NCBI RefSeq assembly: GCF_037126465.1
Contig: NC_088209.1
Location: forward strand, 7,767,947 to 7,831,946
Origin: Ornithodoros turicata
Taxonomy: Eukaryota; Arthropoda; Arachnida; Ixodida; Argasidae
DNA: 64,000 bases
Direction: 5' to 3'
In this document: positions 31,773 to 42,112 of the stretch, in pieces
How positions within the stretch are numbered: the stretch's first letter is position 1
How the letters are laid out: every line of letters begins with the position of its first letter
Made by a program: the position numbers and the translations under genes
The notes under the pieces: model-generated
What the model was told of the DNA's origin: nothing
Databases searched by the model: none
The model's input: only the letters and a program-made list of their open reading frames with translations

Positions 31773-32812
31773 TTCCCAATCTTGACCACGTCGCTGCTCG
31801 GAACCCAACTGTCGTGTTCTTTGTCGTAACCGAACCAGCGAACCAAGGAGAAGCTCTGACCGTTCAGTTGCTTCTTTCTCAGCACTTTCGTTACTGGCCA
31901 AGGCTGATTGGCGTCTCGGGTTACGACGAGTACCTCCTCCGGGTAGAAAGATCCGTCCACTTCCTTACCCCGGTAATCTTCCAGGTGTACGACGGGAGGA
32001 GAGGTGTCTCTCAGGCGGGAGACGGTGAAAATCTGAGGCGACCAACTCCCTTGCGAGCTCTTATGAAAACCTTTTCTGTGAAGTAGGACCCTCACTTTAT
32101 CCCCCAGTTTGAGCTTCTTTTTCACGGAGGGTACGACGGGCTTCCCATTTATCTTATTGAACAGCGCCAATTCGTTTTCGGGCGTGACTTCGGACGGGCT
32201 GATGCCCAAAGTCCTGTGTTTGGTGGTGTTGTAGTCGCGCACGATCTTGGGAAGCGCGGAAACGAAGTGGTATTTTCCCGTTACTCTAAAATAACGGAAT
32301 ATTCTGTCGCGTAAAGTGCGTATGACGCGCTCTGCCTGCGACGCTTTGATTACTGGAGAGAACGTAGAATACATCTGTACCTTCTTTCGTGAGAGATACT
32401 CCTTGACGGTCTTGTTGTAGAATTCCCCGCCTCTGTCGCAAAAGATGCGTGTAGGTACGTTACCTCCCCGAAAAAGTCTTATCATGGCCCTTTTCATTTC
32501 GGCGGGGCGCTTCGTCTTTAGCGGGAGGGTGCGCAGAAAGCGGGAGAGGGAATCGATTGCCACGAGAATGTAGCGGTAGCCACCGTTGAATCTCTTGTAT
32601 TTTGAAAAATCGGCGAGGTCCATTTGCCACACGTCGTTGATCTTGAGCGCGATGATGCGTCTCCTATTAAACTTTCTTCTGACCGGATGGTGAAGCGTGT
32701 AGGCATCCAGCTTTCTGAGAATGGCGAGAGCCTTCCTTTTGCTCAAGTGATGCGCTTTTCTATAGCGTTCCACACCCCCCAAACCACCCTCTGGTTTCTC
32801 ATATCCCTCCAT
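31769..32812 (-). CDS. INT: DDE integrase with C-terminal chromodomain
   Basis: About 347 aa from the ATG at 32812; this start overlaps the upstream gene by 14 nt. The retroviral-type core is complete: Asp65 in WQMDLADF, Asp126 in IFCDRGGEF, Glu161 in KASQAERVIRTLRD, giving D-x60-D-x34-E. An SH3-like stretch follows (KLKLGDKVRVLLHRKGF), then a chromodomain near the end (FSLVRWFGYDKEHDSWVPSS). It would join element ends to target DNA with a 6-bp stagger, matching the observed GTCTTC duplication. No break is seen. Confidence 0.93.
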   Translation of the reverse strand: MEGYEKPEGGLGGVERYRKAHHLSKRKALAILRKLDAYTLHHPVRRKFNRRRIIALKINDVWQMDLADFSKYKRFNGGYRYILVAIDSLSRFLRTLPLKTKRPAEMKRAMIRLFRGGNVPTRIFCDRGGEFYNKTVKEYLSRKKVQMYSTFSPVIKASQAERVIRTLRDRIFRYFRVTGKYHFVSALPKIVRDYNTTKHRTLGISPSEVTPENELALFNKINGKPVVPSVKKKLKLGDKVRVLLHRKGFHKSSQGSWSPQIFTVSRLRDTSPPVVHLEDYRGKEVDGSFYPEEVLVVTRDANQPWPVTKVLRKKQLNGQSFSLVRWFGYDKEHDSWVPSSDVVKIGK

Positions 32813-33275
32813 AAGTCGTCCACGCAATGGAGGCCTGCTGCTGCTGCTGCTGCTGTTGAGGCTCGCGAGATTTGGGTAGAGAAATCAGACGCAATAGTTT
32901 CGAGACTTTGGGGAACCAGGAAGGTTTCTTTCCCGTCTTACGTTGCAACAAATAATTGACGAGTTCGTAAACGGAGGAGTGTCTGATGGGCTTGCCCGAC
33001 ACGGAGACACAACCCTCGCGATCCCAGGAAAGAACCTTCTTTAATTCCGAGACGACCCTTTCCGCTTCCTCTTCGTCCACCTCTGGAGAGAGGAGCGAAT
33101 AGTCAAAGTCATTTGTAGCGTCGGACGCCTTGTTTTTATTGTCGTAGGGGTCAAATCCGTACTGCTTGAGTATGCGATACAGTGCTTGCAGTATGAGTTT
33201 CACTTTGACGTCGTCACTCTCCTTCGAGGAAAGAATGTTTCCGATGGAGGAGGTCACTTCAATTCTCTTGGCCAT
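32799..33275 (-). CDS. Conserved Polinton protein, 158 aa, with poly-Gln
   Basis: The ATG at 33275 (MAKRIEV) overlaps the end of the upstream frames by about 17-22 nt. The C-terminal half has KPIRHSSVYELVNYLLQRKT then PSWFPKVSKLLRLI. This fits a pattern I associate with a conserved but uncharacterised Polinton protein (gly-x-ile-x-gly-ser-x-ile, x-asp-leu-ile, then pro-x-gly/trp-x-x-phe). An acidic segment (SPEVDEEEAERVVSEL) lies in the middle. Eight CAG codons at about 32828-32852 give a Gln run just before the end. Function unknown. Confidence 0.7.
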   Translation of the reverse strand: MAKRIEVTSSIGNILSSKESDDVKVKLILQALYRILKQYGFDPYDNKNKASDATNDFDYSLLSPEVDEEEAERVVSELKKVLSWDREGCVSVSGKPIRHSSVYELVNYLLQRKTGKKPSWFPKVSKLLRLISLPKSREPQQQQQQQQASIAWTTYGGI

Positions 33276-34222
33276 TGGCGAAAAGGTTCAACACGGCGGA
33301 AAGCAGGAGAGGAACCACCGACGAAAGAACGCCCTGCCCTCGCTGCTGAGACAGATAGCGCTTCAAACGTTGCGGATTCTTGTGAATCTTTTTGTAGGCG
33401 AGCCGTCGTAAAAAGCGTTTGTGCTTCTTCAAACGCGCGAACGTATCTGGAGCTAGAGCCACCTTTCCGTTCAATACATTGAGGCAAATTTCGGAGAGGT
33501 GTTTCATGTCGGACGAGGACGAACGTCGGCGGCGTGGAGGGGGTAGAGTGGAGAGTACTTTGAGTAAAGTGAGGTGAGGGCGGAGATTCATTTCGGAGCG
33601 TAGATATATTGACGTTCTCCCGGAAGATATTGCTACGCAACCTGTGATCCTCGTGCGTATAGTTGTGAAGATCCACGAGTAAATATGCGTGGGGCGACGA
33701 CATCGCTTGTTTATATGCGTCCAGAAAATACTCCAATCTTTTTCTGCCAAATAGCTGTTGGCCGAAATGTTCCATCTGGTGCACGCTGCGCACGGTGCGC
33801 CACAGGACGACGTAACTGGCGTTGTAGGATATTGTTCTAAAATGGCTACTGTCGAAAAAGATGTTTTGAACGAGTAAGAAGATCGACGCGTTGGCGTGGT
33901 GAGAACCCCGAATGAAAAGATCGGTCACCTCCTTCAAGGAACCGGCGTCGGTCATGTGATCGTCGACGACGATCAGCGTAGCGCGCGACGTGTCCCACTC
34001 TCGCGGTAGCTCCTTGGTAAATTTTACGGAGTCCCCGAATTCGTCCTGCATGCTCGGCGAAGCATATTTCTGCACGTAGAATATTTGTGACGGAGGCTTG
34101 TCTACCACGTCGTTCAGGTTCCTCAACACGTTAGCAACGAACGTAGATTTGCCGCACATGGAGGGGCCGCTTAAGATACAGCGAAAGGGATGACGGAAAC
34201 GAAAAGGTTCGGAGGAAGACAT
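33254..34222 (-). CDS. ATPase: A32/FtsK-type DNA-packaging ATPase
   Basis: The ATG at 34222 (MSSSEPFRFRHPFR) gives about 322 aa. Walker A is GPSMCGKST (residues 19-27) and Walker B is ATLIVVDDHM (about 82-90), followed by SIFLLVQNIFF (sensor region). This fits the genome-packaging ATPases of Polintons and related viruses. Family members usually end soon after the region corresponding to LRSNIFRENVNIS. Here about 110 further codons overlap the small basic protein gene in another frame and look compositionally random. The ancestral stop may have been lost. Confidence 0.85.
   Translation of the reverse strand: MSSSEPFRFRHPFRCILSGPSMCGKSTFVANVLRNLNDVVDKPPSQIFYVQKYASPSMQDEFGDSVKFTKELPREWDTSRATLIVVDDHMTDAGSLKEVTDLFIRGSHHANASIFLLVQNIFFDSSHFRTISYNASYVVLWRTVRSVHQMEHFGQQLFGRKRLEYFLDAYKQAMSSPHAYLLVDLHNYTHEDHRLRSNIFRENVNISTLRNESPPSPHFTQSTLHSTPSTPPTFVLVRHETPLRNLPQCIERKGGSSSRYVRAFEEAQTLFTTARLQKDSQESATFEALSVSAARAGRSFVGGSSPAFRRVEPFRQWPRELK
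33259..33591 (-). CDS. Small basic conserved Polinton protein, 110 aa
   Basis: The ATG at 33591 (MNLRPHLTLLKVL) precedes HLSEICLNVLNGKVAL, KHKRFLRRLAYKK and QQRGQGVLSSVVPLLLSAVL. This combination (leu-ser-glu/cys-x-x-asn-val-leu, Lys-rich helix, QQRGG-like turn, hydrophobic end) is a small protein I recall next to the ATPase in many Polintons. Its frame lies wholly inside the 3' part of the ATPase frame, in another phase. It is probably a DNA-associated or virion component; that role is a guess. Confidence 0.65.
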   Translation of the reverse strand: MNLRPHLTLLKVLSTLPPPRRRRSSSSDMKHLSEICLNVLNGKVALAPDTFARLKKHKRFLRRLAYKKIHKNPQRLKRYLSQQRGQGVLSSVVPLLLSAVLNLFANGQEN

Positions 34223-34293
34223 GTTGCGTGCGTACACGTTGCACAAAGAGAAAGAAGAGACTGAGACTCGAAGAGAAATGCATCACTTTTTAT

Positions 34294-34569
34294 TTACACA
34301 TCCTCGTCGTCGTCCTCTACATCGGAACTGCGTTCCCAATACAGATTGTCCAGGCTAAAGTTGGACTTCTTTTTCGCCAGTCTGTCCGCCGCTAAGATGC
34401 GGTCGAGCGTCTTCATCTTGTCCTGACACATTTCTTGACGTGCTTGCAACCATTCCAGACGGTGGACTTGAAAGGCTTCCTCCACGATGCCGCGTATAAA
34501 TTCGCGAAGTTCTTCGTTTTTTGTCTTTTCCTTGCGACGACGAGAAACGCAGGAGAATAAACCACACAT
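34294..34569 (-). CDS. Polinton right-end gene, 91 aa, acidic tail
   Basis: First gene inward of the right TIR. The ATG at 34569 reads MCGLFSCVSRRRKEKTKNEE. A helical, probably coiled-coil middle follows (EFIRGIVEEAFQVHRLEWLQ), ending in a DVEDDDEDV tail. The start MCGLFSC could be membrane-associated through cysteine acylation, but nothing proves it. A TATA box about 55 bp upstream lies in the TIR and a poly(A) signal directly follows the stop (AATAAA, about 34291-34286). Family not recognised. Confidence 0.6.
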   Translation of the reverse strand: MCGLFSCVSRRRKEKTKNEELREFIRGIVEEAFQVHRLEWLQARQEMCQDKMKTLDRILAADRLAKKKSNFSLDNLYWERSSDVEDDDEDV

Positions 34570-34799
34570 GGCGTTTTCCACGTATCGGTCAGAATGATGA
34601 CGCGAGCGCGGTGCGCGCTGCCTTTATAGAGATAAACGCGCGCGCGCAAAGAACGGAGAATGAAAGCGAAACTGAAAAGCCACCCGTCGCGCGCGCGCGC
34701 AGCAGAGAGCCGAAACCGAAAACACCCGCGGCCGGCGCAGAGGGAGCTAGCAGCGCGCGCATGCGCGGACGGGTGGAGCAGAGGGCGCGCGCGCATCCA

Positions 34800-35747
34800 T
34801 AGCGGCCGCTGCGCGTCGCCTCTCTCAGTTTCTCTCGGACCGTCGCGGAAGACGGACGTGCGCTCCGCGCGCTCGCTCACTTTCTGGCTGGATCTCGTAG
34901 AGAGCAGACGTACGTGTGTGTTCTCCGCGCTCGCTCAGTTTCTGCCTGGAAGTTGCCGCGGGGGAAAAGGTGAGTGATTTGACGCGCTCCTTTTCTCGTA
35001 TGTTTGCCGTGTTTAGCGGTGACCGCGCTCGTGTTAAGCCTTTCTCGCATGTTTAGACTTGTTTTGCGGTGTCCAAGCCTGTTGACGCATGTTTAGCGAT
35101 GTGTGGTTCCTGCCTTGTGTTAGCTGCGTAGTGTTCAGGTTAGGCCTAAGCGATCGTCCCTGTAAGCCTCTTTCCTCGTATGTTTGCCGTGTTTAGCGGT
35201 GACCGCGCTCGTGTTAAGCCTTTTCTCGCATGTTTAGCGATGCGTGGTTCCCGCCTTGTGTTAGCTGCGTAGTGTTGGGGTTAGGCCTAAGCGATCGCCC
35301 CCCCGTAAGCCTCTTTCCTCGTATGTTTGCCGTGTTTAGCGGTGACCGCGCTCGTGTTAAGCCTTTTCTCGCATGTTTAGCGATGTGTGGTTCCCGCCTT
35401 GTGTTAGCTGCGTAGTGTTGTGGTTAGGCCTAAGCGATCGTCCCCGTAAGCCTTTTTCCCCGATGTGTACTGTTTTCTGTTTAGCAGTAGCGGTTAGACC
35501 TTTTCTCTCGCATGCCTAGACTTGCTTAGCAGTGCTGTCATTTTTACCCGCCGCTAGTATCTTGTTCTGTCTTTTCTCGTCTAGAGCTATGATGGTGGCG
35601 CCATCTGGTGTGATGCCTTGCAACTAAGTGGCCACCTGTCGTCGATCTCTGCAACTGCTGGGTGCAAACTACCAACATGGCGGACGCTGGTCACTCGGGT
35701 GTTGCGGAGCGGCTTCTTCGCCGCGGCATCGTTGATTTTCGAATAAA
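34800..35747 (+). promoter_or_regulatory. Outward-facing spliced unit in right TIR (putative)
   Basis: Mirror of the left unit. The CpG-rich exon ends at 34969 (GGGGAAAAG then GTGAGT). The subterminal repeats lie in the intron, and the acceptor TGTCTTTTCTCGTCTAG ends at 35584. ACCAACATGGCGGAC is at 35671-35685 and AATAAA at 35742-35747. Transcription would leave the element and could run into flanking host DNA. Confidence 0.45.
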
Positions 35748-35811
35748 TTGTTTCTCTCCACTCTATTTCTATCTTTTTATTTTATTTTCTGCCTATTTTT
35801 TTTATTTTTTA

Positions 35812-35981
35812 TGACCACGATTATCCGGAAACGCACAACTGGTCTGGACGCGAGATAGACGTTCCCCAATTAGTGTGATGGCTCCCTGGAGGGTGCTGAT
35901 TAATGTGGGGGGTCCCAATTAGCTCTAATTGCTAATTAATGGCGTCCAGGCCAGATGTGCGTTTCCGGATAATCGTGGTCA
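35812..35981. repeat. Terminal fold-back of the right Polinton end
   Basis: Arms 35812-35852 and 35941-35981 pair over 41 nt with about three mismatches, mirroring the left end. Only 12 nt lie outside the fold-back before the target duplication. Confidence 0.88.
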
Positions 35982-35993
35982 GTACTTACTACT

Positions 35994-37893
35994 GTCTTCT
36001 ACTCAAGGTATGGGTGTTGAACAAATGAGCAACATGATTACAGACACGATCATAAGGGCAGCCACTAATTCCATTCCGCAAACATCCGGTCGTCTCCCCA
36101 AATGCCCAAAGCCTTGGTGGACGAGTGATTGCGAGGTAGCTCGTAAAGAACAAAACCGTGCATGGGGTACCTTTCGAAGGTACCCTACAACAACAAATTT
36201 AATTCTACTTAAAAAAGCCAGGGCAAAAGCAAGGCGGATACGAAGAGAAGCTAAACGTGAATCGTGGAGAAATTTTGTATCCTCTTTAAGTACGAAGACT
36301 CCCTCAAAAACTGTATGGGACAGACTCAGGAAAATCAAGGGTGAATATGCCAGCTTTACTGTCCCATTGTTACAAATGGCACAACGTGTCAGAACATGGA
36401 TGAACAGGGCAATGCTCTTGGTGAGCATTTTCAGGGGGTTTCGAGCTCCTTGCATTATAGTAGCGACTTCTTAAAAATCAAACAACAGAAGGAGAAACAT
36501 AATTTTCCTAGTGGAGCTTACGACAAGTATTGTTACAATATGCCTTTTACAATGATAGAATTGTTAAGGGCAATTTCATCATCAAAAATTACAGCGCCTG
36601 GACCAGATCGAATAACTTACTCCGTGCTACAGCATTTGTCAAACACTTCTCTGGAAAGTCTTCTTGATTTCTTTAATACTGCATGGCAAAGGGGACATAT
36701 CCCTTCTCGATGGAAGGTTGCAACCGTTATCCTGCTTTTAAAACCAGGAAAAGATGCATCAAATCCATCAAACTATAGGCCTGTAGCACTCACACGTTGT
36801 CTCGGGAAGACTTTTGAGCGAATGGTGAATAACCGTCTCATACACTATCTTGAGGCATTGACCAATATCAGTGTGGATTTCGGACGGGGTGTTCCACTAC
36901 GGATCATCTTGTTCGTTTAGAAACATTCATACGCGAAGCCTTTGTACGAAAACAACATTGTGTGTCTGTTTTTTTTATCTTGAAAATGCCTATGATACCG
37001 CATGACGATATAGAATCTTGCTTGATTTGCATTCATGTGGAATACGTGGTCGTATGTTCCACTGCATCGCCGACTTCCTTCAAGGAAGATCGTTCAGGGT
37101 CCAACTCGGCACAACCCTTTCGCGTCCTTTTGTACAGGAGAATGGTGTTCCACAAGGATCTGTTTTTAGCGTTACTCTATTTATTCTTAAAATGAACACT
37201 ATCGCTAAGGTAACACCCACCTCAGTCAAGTACTCGCTCTATGTTGATGATGTCCAAATATCTTATTCTTCCTGCAACCTAGCCATGTGCGAAAGAGAGC
37301 TGCAGCTCACAATTAACAGGCTAACTAAATGGTCCAGTGAAAATGGCTTTAAATTCTCCCCAGACAAGACCGTATGTGTACCATTTTCAAGAGTTCGAGG
37401 AATGTCTCCCGAGCCATCACTTAAAATGAACGGCAGTGATCTTGTTGTAGGGACAGAATGTAAATTTCTAGGTCTAGTCTTTGACAAAAAGCTTACTTTC
37501 CTTCCCCACATAAAAATATTGAAGGCTAAATGCGTAAAATCTTTTAACCTTTTAAAAGTCATGTCTCACAGATCTTGGGGGGCAGACTGAGAAACATTGT
37601 ACAAGATCTACATGTCTACAGTTCGATCCAGGCTGGACTATGGATGTGCAGTTTATGCATCGGCTCGCCAATCTGTCCTAAAGTGCTTAGATCCTATACA
37701 TCATCAGGGCTTGCGACTGGTCCTCGGAGCATTCCGAACGTCACCCGTTCAAAGCTTATACGTCGAATGCAATGAGTGGTCTCTAGGAAGGCGACGAGCT
37801 TATCTTAGTGTCATGTACGCACTGAAGATTCGTACATATCCACAACATGTGGCGATCTCATGCGTTACAAGGACGTCTTTTGAACAACTGTTC
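35994..37893 (+). pseudogene. LINE copy 1 ORF2 part 2: linker and reverse transcriptase
   Basis: The frame resumes after the Polinton. Motifs in order are CPKPWWTSDCEVARK (about 36110), APGPDRITYSVLQHL (about 36600), SRWKVATVILLLKPGK, NYRPVALTRCLGKTFERMV, ENGVPQGSVFSVTLFI, and the catalytic YVDD (about 37240) in SLYVDDVQIS. The thumb includes LDPIHHQGLRLVLGAFRTSP. Frames change at about 36400, 36900-37020 and 37590. The piece ends at the TGAACAACTGTTC target of LINE copy 2. Confidence 0.88.
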
Positions 37894-38388
37894 CCGGCGT
37901 CGGGAACTTGGCGCCCCCATCGCCCGGCAGCCGCCGCAGTAGCCCCCTCCTGCACTCACGGTTGGGTCGCCGCAGGAGGGAGACCCCCACGTATAGCTGT
38001 GCGTGGCTTTCCCATGTCTGGGGAAAGGGGGATCCTGGCAGTTGAGTGGACTTGGAGGTTTAGTTGGACCCTTCGGGGCACCTCCGGGAAAGCAACACAC
38101 TGCTTTGGCCCCTGCTTCCCATAGACGGATGGTCCTGGAAGGCCCGGCCAGGACTATTCAGCTAGTCGCCACCTCCCCTTTCATTGCTTTCTCTTTATCT
38201 TCTCCCCCTTGCTCCCTTTCTCTTTTCACCTTCTTTGGCGGCAAGGGTCAACCTTGGGCAGTCTTTCACCCTCCAGAAGCTGCACGTGGGTATAGTGTGA
38301 ACGTACCTGCTACGGCGCTAAGCGCGGTCCCCTGGTTCGGCTCCGTGGTGGGCGGCAGGACTTTTACACCGAATAGTTCATTATATGT

Positions 38389-39665
38389 ATGGCTTCTAAT
38401 TCTTTACCACCCAATTATCGGAGCCTGAAAAGGTCCCGCACCGAGCATAAGAGTACCTTCCTATACAGACCTGAACCTGAACCACGGTATGCAAAGTTTC
38501 TCGTGGTACACTCCAAAGACGAAACAAAACCACTTTCGAAAATGTCACCATTTGCAGTTGCTAAAGCATTGGAAAGTGTAGTTGGCAAGGACTACAGCGC
38601 CAAGAAGCTGAGCAGTGGTGGCATTCAAGTGCAAGTGGAGAAAGTGGAGCAAGAGGGTTTATCGCTTTTCAAGTGGAGAACCGAAAACAAAGTAATGCAC
38701 TGTATTCCCTCACCCACATCGGAGAAACAGCTGTAACCGTAGGCTCTCACCGCACTTTGAACATCGTAAGAGGTGTGATATCTGAGAGTGAACTACTTGA
38801 GTGCTCAGACTCTGAACTTGAGGAAGGGCTGGCTGACGAGGGTGTAGTCTCGGCAAAACGAATCGTGATGCGCAGAGATGGGAAAGAGATTCCCCCGAAA
38901 CATGTAGTCCTGTCTTTCAAGCTCCACAGTCTTCCATCAACAATCAAAGCTGGCTATCTAAACTGTCATGTGAGGACATATATCTTCAATCCGAGACGCT
39001 GCTACAAGTGCCAGAAGTTTTGCCACGGTTCGCATGTGTGCCGTGGACAGGCTGTCTGTGCAAGGTGCGCTGGCAAAGACCACTCGTCAGAGACATGCTC
39101 AAATGATATCCGTTGCACCAACTGTGAAGGTAGCCACCCCGCGTACTCCAGATCCTGTCCTTTCTGGCAGGAGGAGAAACAGGTTCTCAAAATAAAGATC
39201 GAACAAAACGTCACGTACCGAGCGGCGAGAGCCCAGTTACAGTTCCAGAAGAAAGGAACTTTCTCTGATGTGGTGCGCAGGGGAGTGGCACCACTCAGAG
39301 TTTCAGTGGAGACCCAGACCTCCGGACCTCCACACCACACTCCCCAACTCCAAGAGAAGGTCACAGAGGTGCTTCCTCCAGTGGCCACACAGCCAATCAG
39401 CGAGGGAGAGGCCGCCACAACCTCAAAGGAGGTTGTTGCATCTCCCTCCGTTTGGGACGGGATTGCCAAGGGCCCGTCCCAAAGTACAAGTCAAGACATG
39501 GATGTCGATGATGACGACTGCTTATCGCAGAAGTCGTCATCGAGTCTTCCAAGTACTACTTCGTCCTTGGGCAAAGAGCAGAGAAAGAGAAACACCGGCA
39601 GAGGACGGGGTCTGAAAGGCAAAGAACAGCAAAAGGCCCCTCCACCAAGGATACAAGTTCCTTGA
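38389..39665 (+). pseudogene. LINE copy 2 ORF1, frameshifted
   Basis: Two frames: 38389-38736 and 38673-39665. The second has three zinc knuckles (CYKCQKFCHGSHVC, CARCAGKDHSSETC, CTNCEGSHPAYSRSC) and a Ser/Pro/Gln-rich tail ending in a basic stretch (RKRNTGRGRGLKG). The first holds the N-terminal domain (KMSPFAVAKALESVVGK). One frame change at about 38690 separates them. Confidence 0.85.
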
Positions 39666-39677
39666 TTCTCCACATTC

Positions 39678-42112
39678 ATGTTTCAACATTTCGCAGGGTC
39701 TTCACGCTTTCAGGTTGCGTTTCAGTCCTTGCTGATCCCCTTCTTCTGCTTACTCCTAATGAGTTCCAGTTGCAAGAGTATCGTTCAGTGGAACTGTCGT
39801 GGTCTTCTGGGGAATCTTGATGACATCCATGATATATCAGACAGACACAGTGCTATCTGTTTCTGTCTTCAAGAAACTAATCTGAACTTTGAAAATCCAT
39901 GCCACCTCCGACGGTGGAACGTATACAGAAAAGGCCGAACGAATGCTGCACGTGCTTCTGGAGGTGCGGCCATCCTCACGGCGAGAGCACTCCCCACGAG
40001 AGATGTCCCACTTTCTACAAATCTTGAGGCTGTTGCAGTGCAGATTTGCACTGACCGTGTGATGACGGTGTGTTCTCTGTACCTGCCACCATCAGCTAAG
40101 GTTGAAGAAAAGCAACTTCAAGACCTTCTCAGACAGCTGCCACAGCCTTTTCTGCTGCTTGGAGATTTTAATGCACACCATCCTCTGTGGGGTTGCTCAA
40201 AAGTGGACACACGAGGTAGGATGTTAGAGAAAATGCTAACATCTTTGCCAATCTGCCTTCTCAACACAGGGAGTGCAACACATGTCAATTCGGCTTCACA
40301 GACTTTTCCCAGCTATCGACATTTCACTATGTAGTCCATCTGTATTCCAAGACATTTCATGGACAGTTGCCGACAGTCCTTACAGTAGCGACCACTTCCC
40401 TCTTGTATTAAAATTCAATCAACTGGCAGCTACCCTCACTACCCGACCACCCCGTTGGAAAACAATTTGCCGATTGGGGCTCCTTTAAACAAGAAGCCAT
40501 TCTGTCAGCAGAATCAGTTCATGGACTCGGCATTAATGAAGCAAATGACATTATTACAGACATTATTATTGACGCAGCCACTAAATCCATTCCGCAATCT
40601 TCAGGTCGTCTTCCTAGACGCTGCAAGCCCTGGTGGACGAGTGATTGTGCGAACACCAGACGGGAGCAGAACCGTGCATGGGGTAAGTTTAGACGATACC
40701 CAACCCCAGCAAACTTACTCGCTTTTAAAAGAGCCCGTGCGAAAGCAAGGTGGACACGGCAACAAGCGAAACGGCAATCTTGGGAAAATTTCGTATCCAC
40801 CTTAAATAGTAGCACTCCATCCAAGTTTGTATGGGACAGACTGAAAAAAATCAGAGGCGACTACAAGAGCTTCTCTGTTCCACTTCTGCAAATAAATGGA
40901 AGCACGTGTCAGAGCATCGAAGACCAGGCTGACGCCTTAGGTGAACGTTTCCAAAACGTTTCCTCTTCTGCTCATTACACAGGGGAGTTCTTGAAGGTGA
41001 AGGATCCTGCCGAGAAGTGCACCCTGTCATGTGGTACTGGTGACAACTACGCTTACAATAGGCCTTTCAACATAACATAACTTTTAAGAGCACTGAGCGT
41101 TTCAAAACAGGCAGCTCCAGGGCCAGATCGCATCACGTACTCTATGCTGCAGCATTTAACACCTTCATCGCTAGAAACTATGCTTCTTTAACTCTGTCTG
41201 GAATGAGGGTTGCCTCCCGTCCAGCTGGAAGGAGGCGATCATCATTCCACTACTAAAACCAGGGAAAAGTCCTTCCAGTCCAAGCAGTTACAGGCCTATT
41301 GCCCTTACCAGTTGCTTAGGAAAAACTTTTGAACGTATGGTGAACCGCAGGCTTATGTACTACCTTGAAGAAAATGAATGCCTAGACCGATATCAGTGTG
41401 GCTTTAGAACTGCATGCTCAACAACAGACCAGCTTTTGCGTTTGGAGACTGTTATTAGGGAGGCCTTTGTCAGACGGCAACATTGTGTATCCATCTTTTT
41501 CGACCTCGAAAAGGCGTACGATACCGCCTGGCGGTATGGCATCCTTCGTGACCTACACTCTTTTGGGATACGTGGTCGTCTCTTCCGTTGCGTTGCAAAC
41601 TTTCTTCAGGTGAGAACATTTAGAGTGCAGCTGGGAACTGTACAGTCCCGCCTGTTCACACAAGAGAATGGAGTCCCGCAGGGGTCTGTTCTAAGCGTAA
41701 CACTCTTTATTGTAAAGATGAACTCTGTCGTCCATGCAATTCCACCGTCTGTCACGTACTTCTTATATGTGGATGACATTCAAATATCCTGTTCTTCCAC
41801 AAGCGTTTCTAGGTGTGAGAGACAGCTCCAGCTCACCATAAACAAACTTTCAGACTGGTCCACCAAAAACGGTTTCAAGTTTTCCCCTGAGAAAACTGTT
41901 TGTGTTCCATTCTCAAGAGTGAGGGGTGTGTTTCTCGAGCCCACACTCAGAATGAATGGCCAGGATATTACTGTCATGCCTGAACACAAATTCCTTGGTG
42001 TCATCTTTGATCAAAAGCTCAATTTCGTGTCTCACATCGCAGATCTTGTGTCAGATCTTGTCGCACAGGTCTTGGGGTGCAGACCGGGAAGTCCTGCGTC
42101 GTATTTATATTT
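39678..42112 (+). pseudogene. LINE copy 2 ORF2 part 1: endonuclease and RT
   Basis: The endonuclease (39765-40480) has IVQWNCRGLLGNLDDI, CLQETNLN, RASGGAAILTAR, LLLGDFNAHHPLWG and SDHFPLVLKF. The RT (about 41090-42110) has APGPDRITYSMLQHL, NYRPIALTSCLGKTFERM, FFDLEKAYDTAWR, ENGVPQGSVLSVTLFI and LYVDDIQIS. Frame changes occur at about 40280, 40460, 40510-40800 and 41190. The sequence breaks at about 42112 in a stretch reading RRIYIS and continues after 45060. Confidence 0.87.

Larger units (their letters stand above)
22530..35993. mobile_element. Maverick/Polinton element, 13464 bp, without a polymerase gene
   Basis: The boundaries are exact: inverted ends AGTAGTAAGTACTGACCACG...CGTGGTCAGTACTTACTACT, a 6-bp target duplication GTCTTC, and a LINE reading frame that resumes on the far side. 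Terminal inverted repeats span 22530-24124 and 34595-35993. The right half encodes integrase, packaging ATPase, protease, and major and minor capsid proteins, the standard Polinton set. The left half has five short genes. No family-B polymerase motifs (DxxSLYP, YGDTDS type) occur in any frame, and no remaining gap could hold the usual 3-4 kb gene. The element may be non-autonomous, or may be copied by a polymerase supplied elsewhere. Confidence 0.93.
34595..35993. repeat. Right terminal inverted repeat, 1399 bp
   Basis: Reverse complement of the left end. It has three instead of four subterminal units (TTAGGCCTAA at about 35139, 35280 and 35422) and slightly shorter CG-dinucleotide runs. Apart from these length differences the two ends look very similar, which fits ends kept alike by copying from one to the other. 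Confidence 0.92.
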
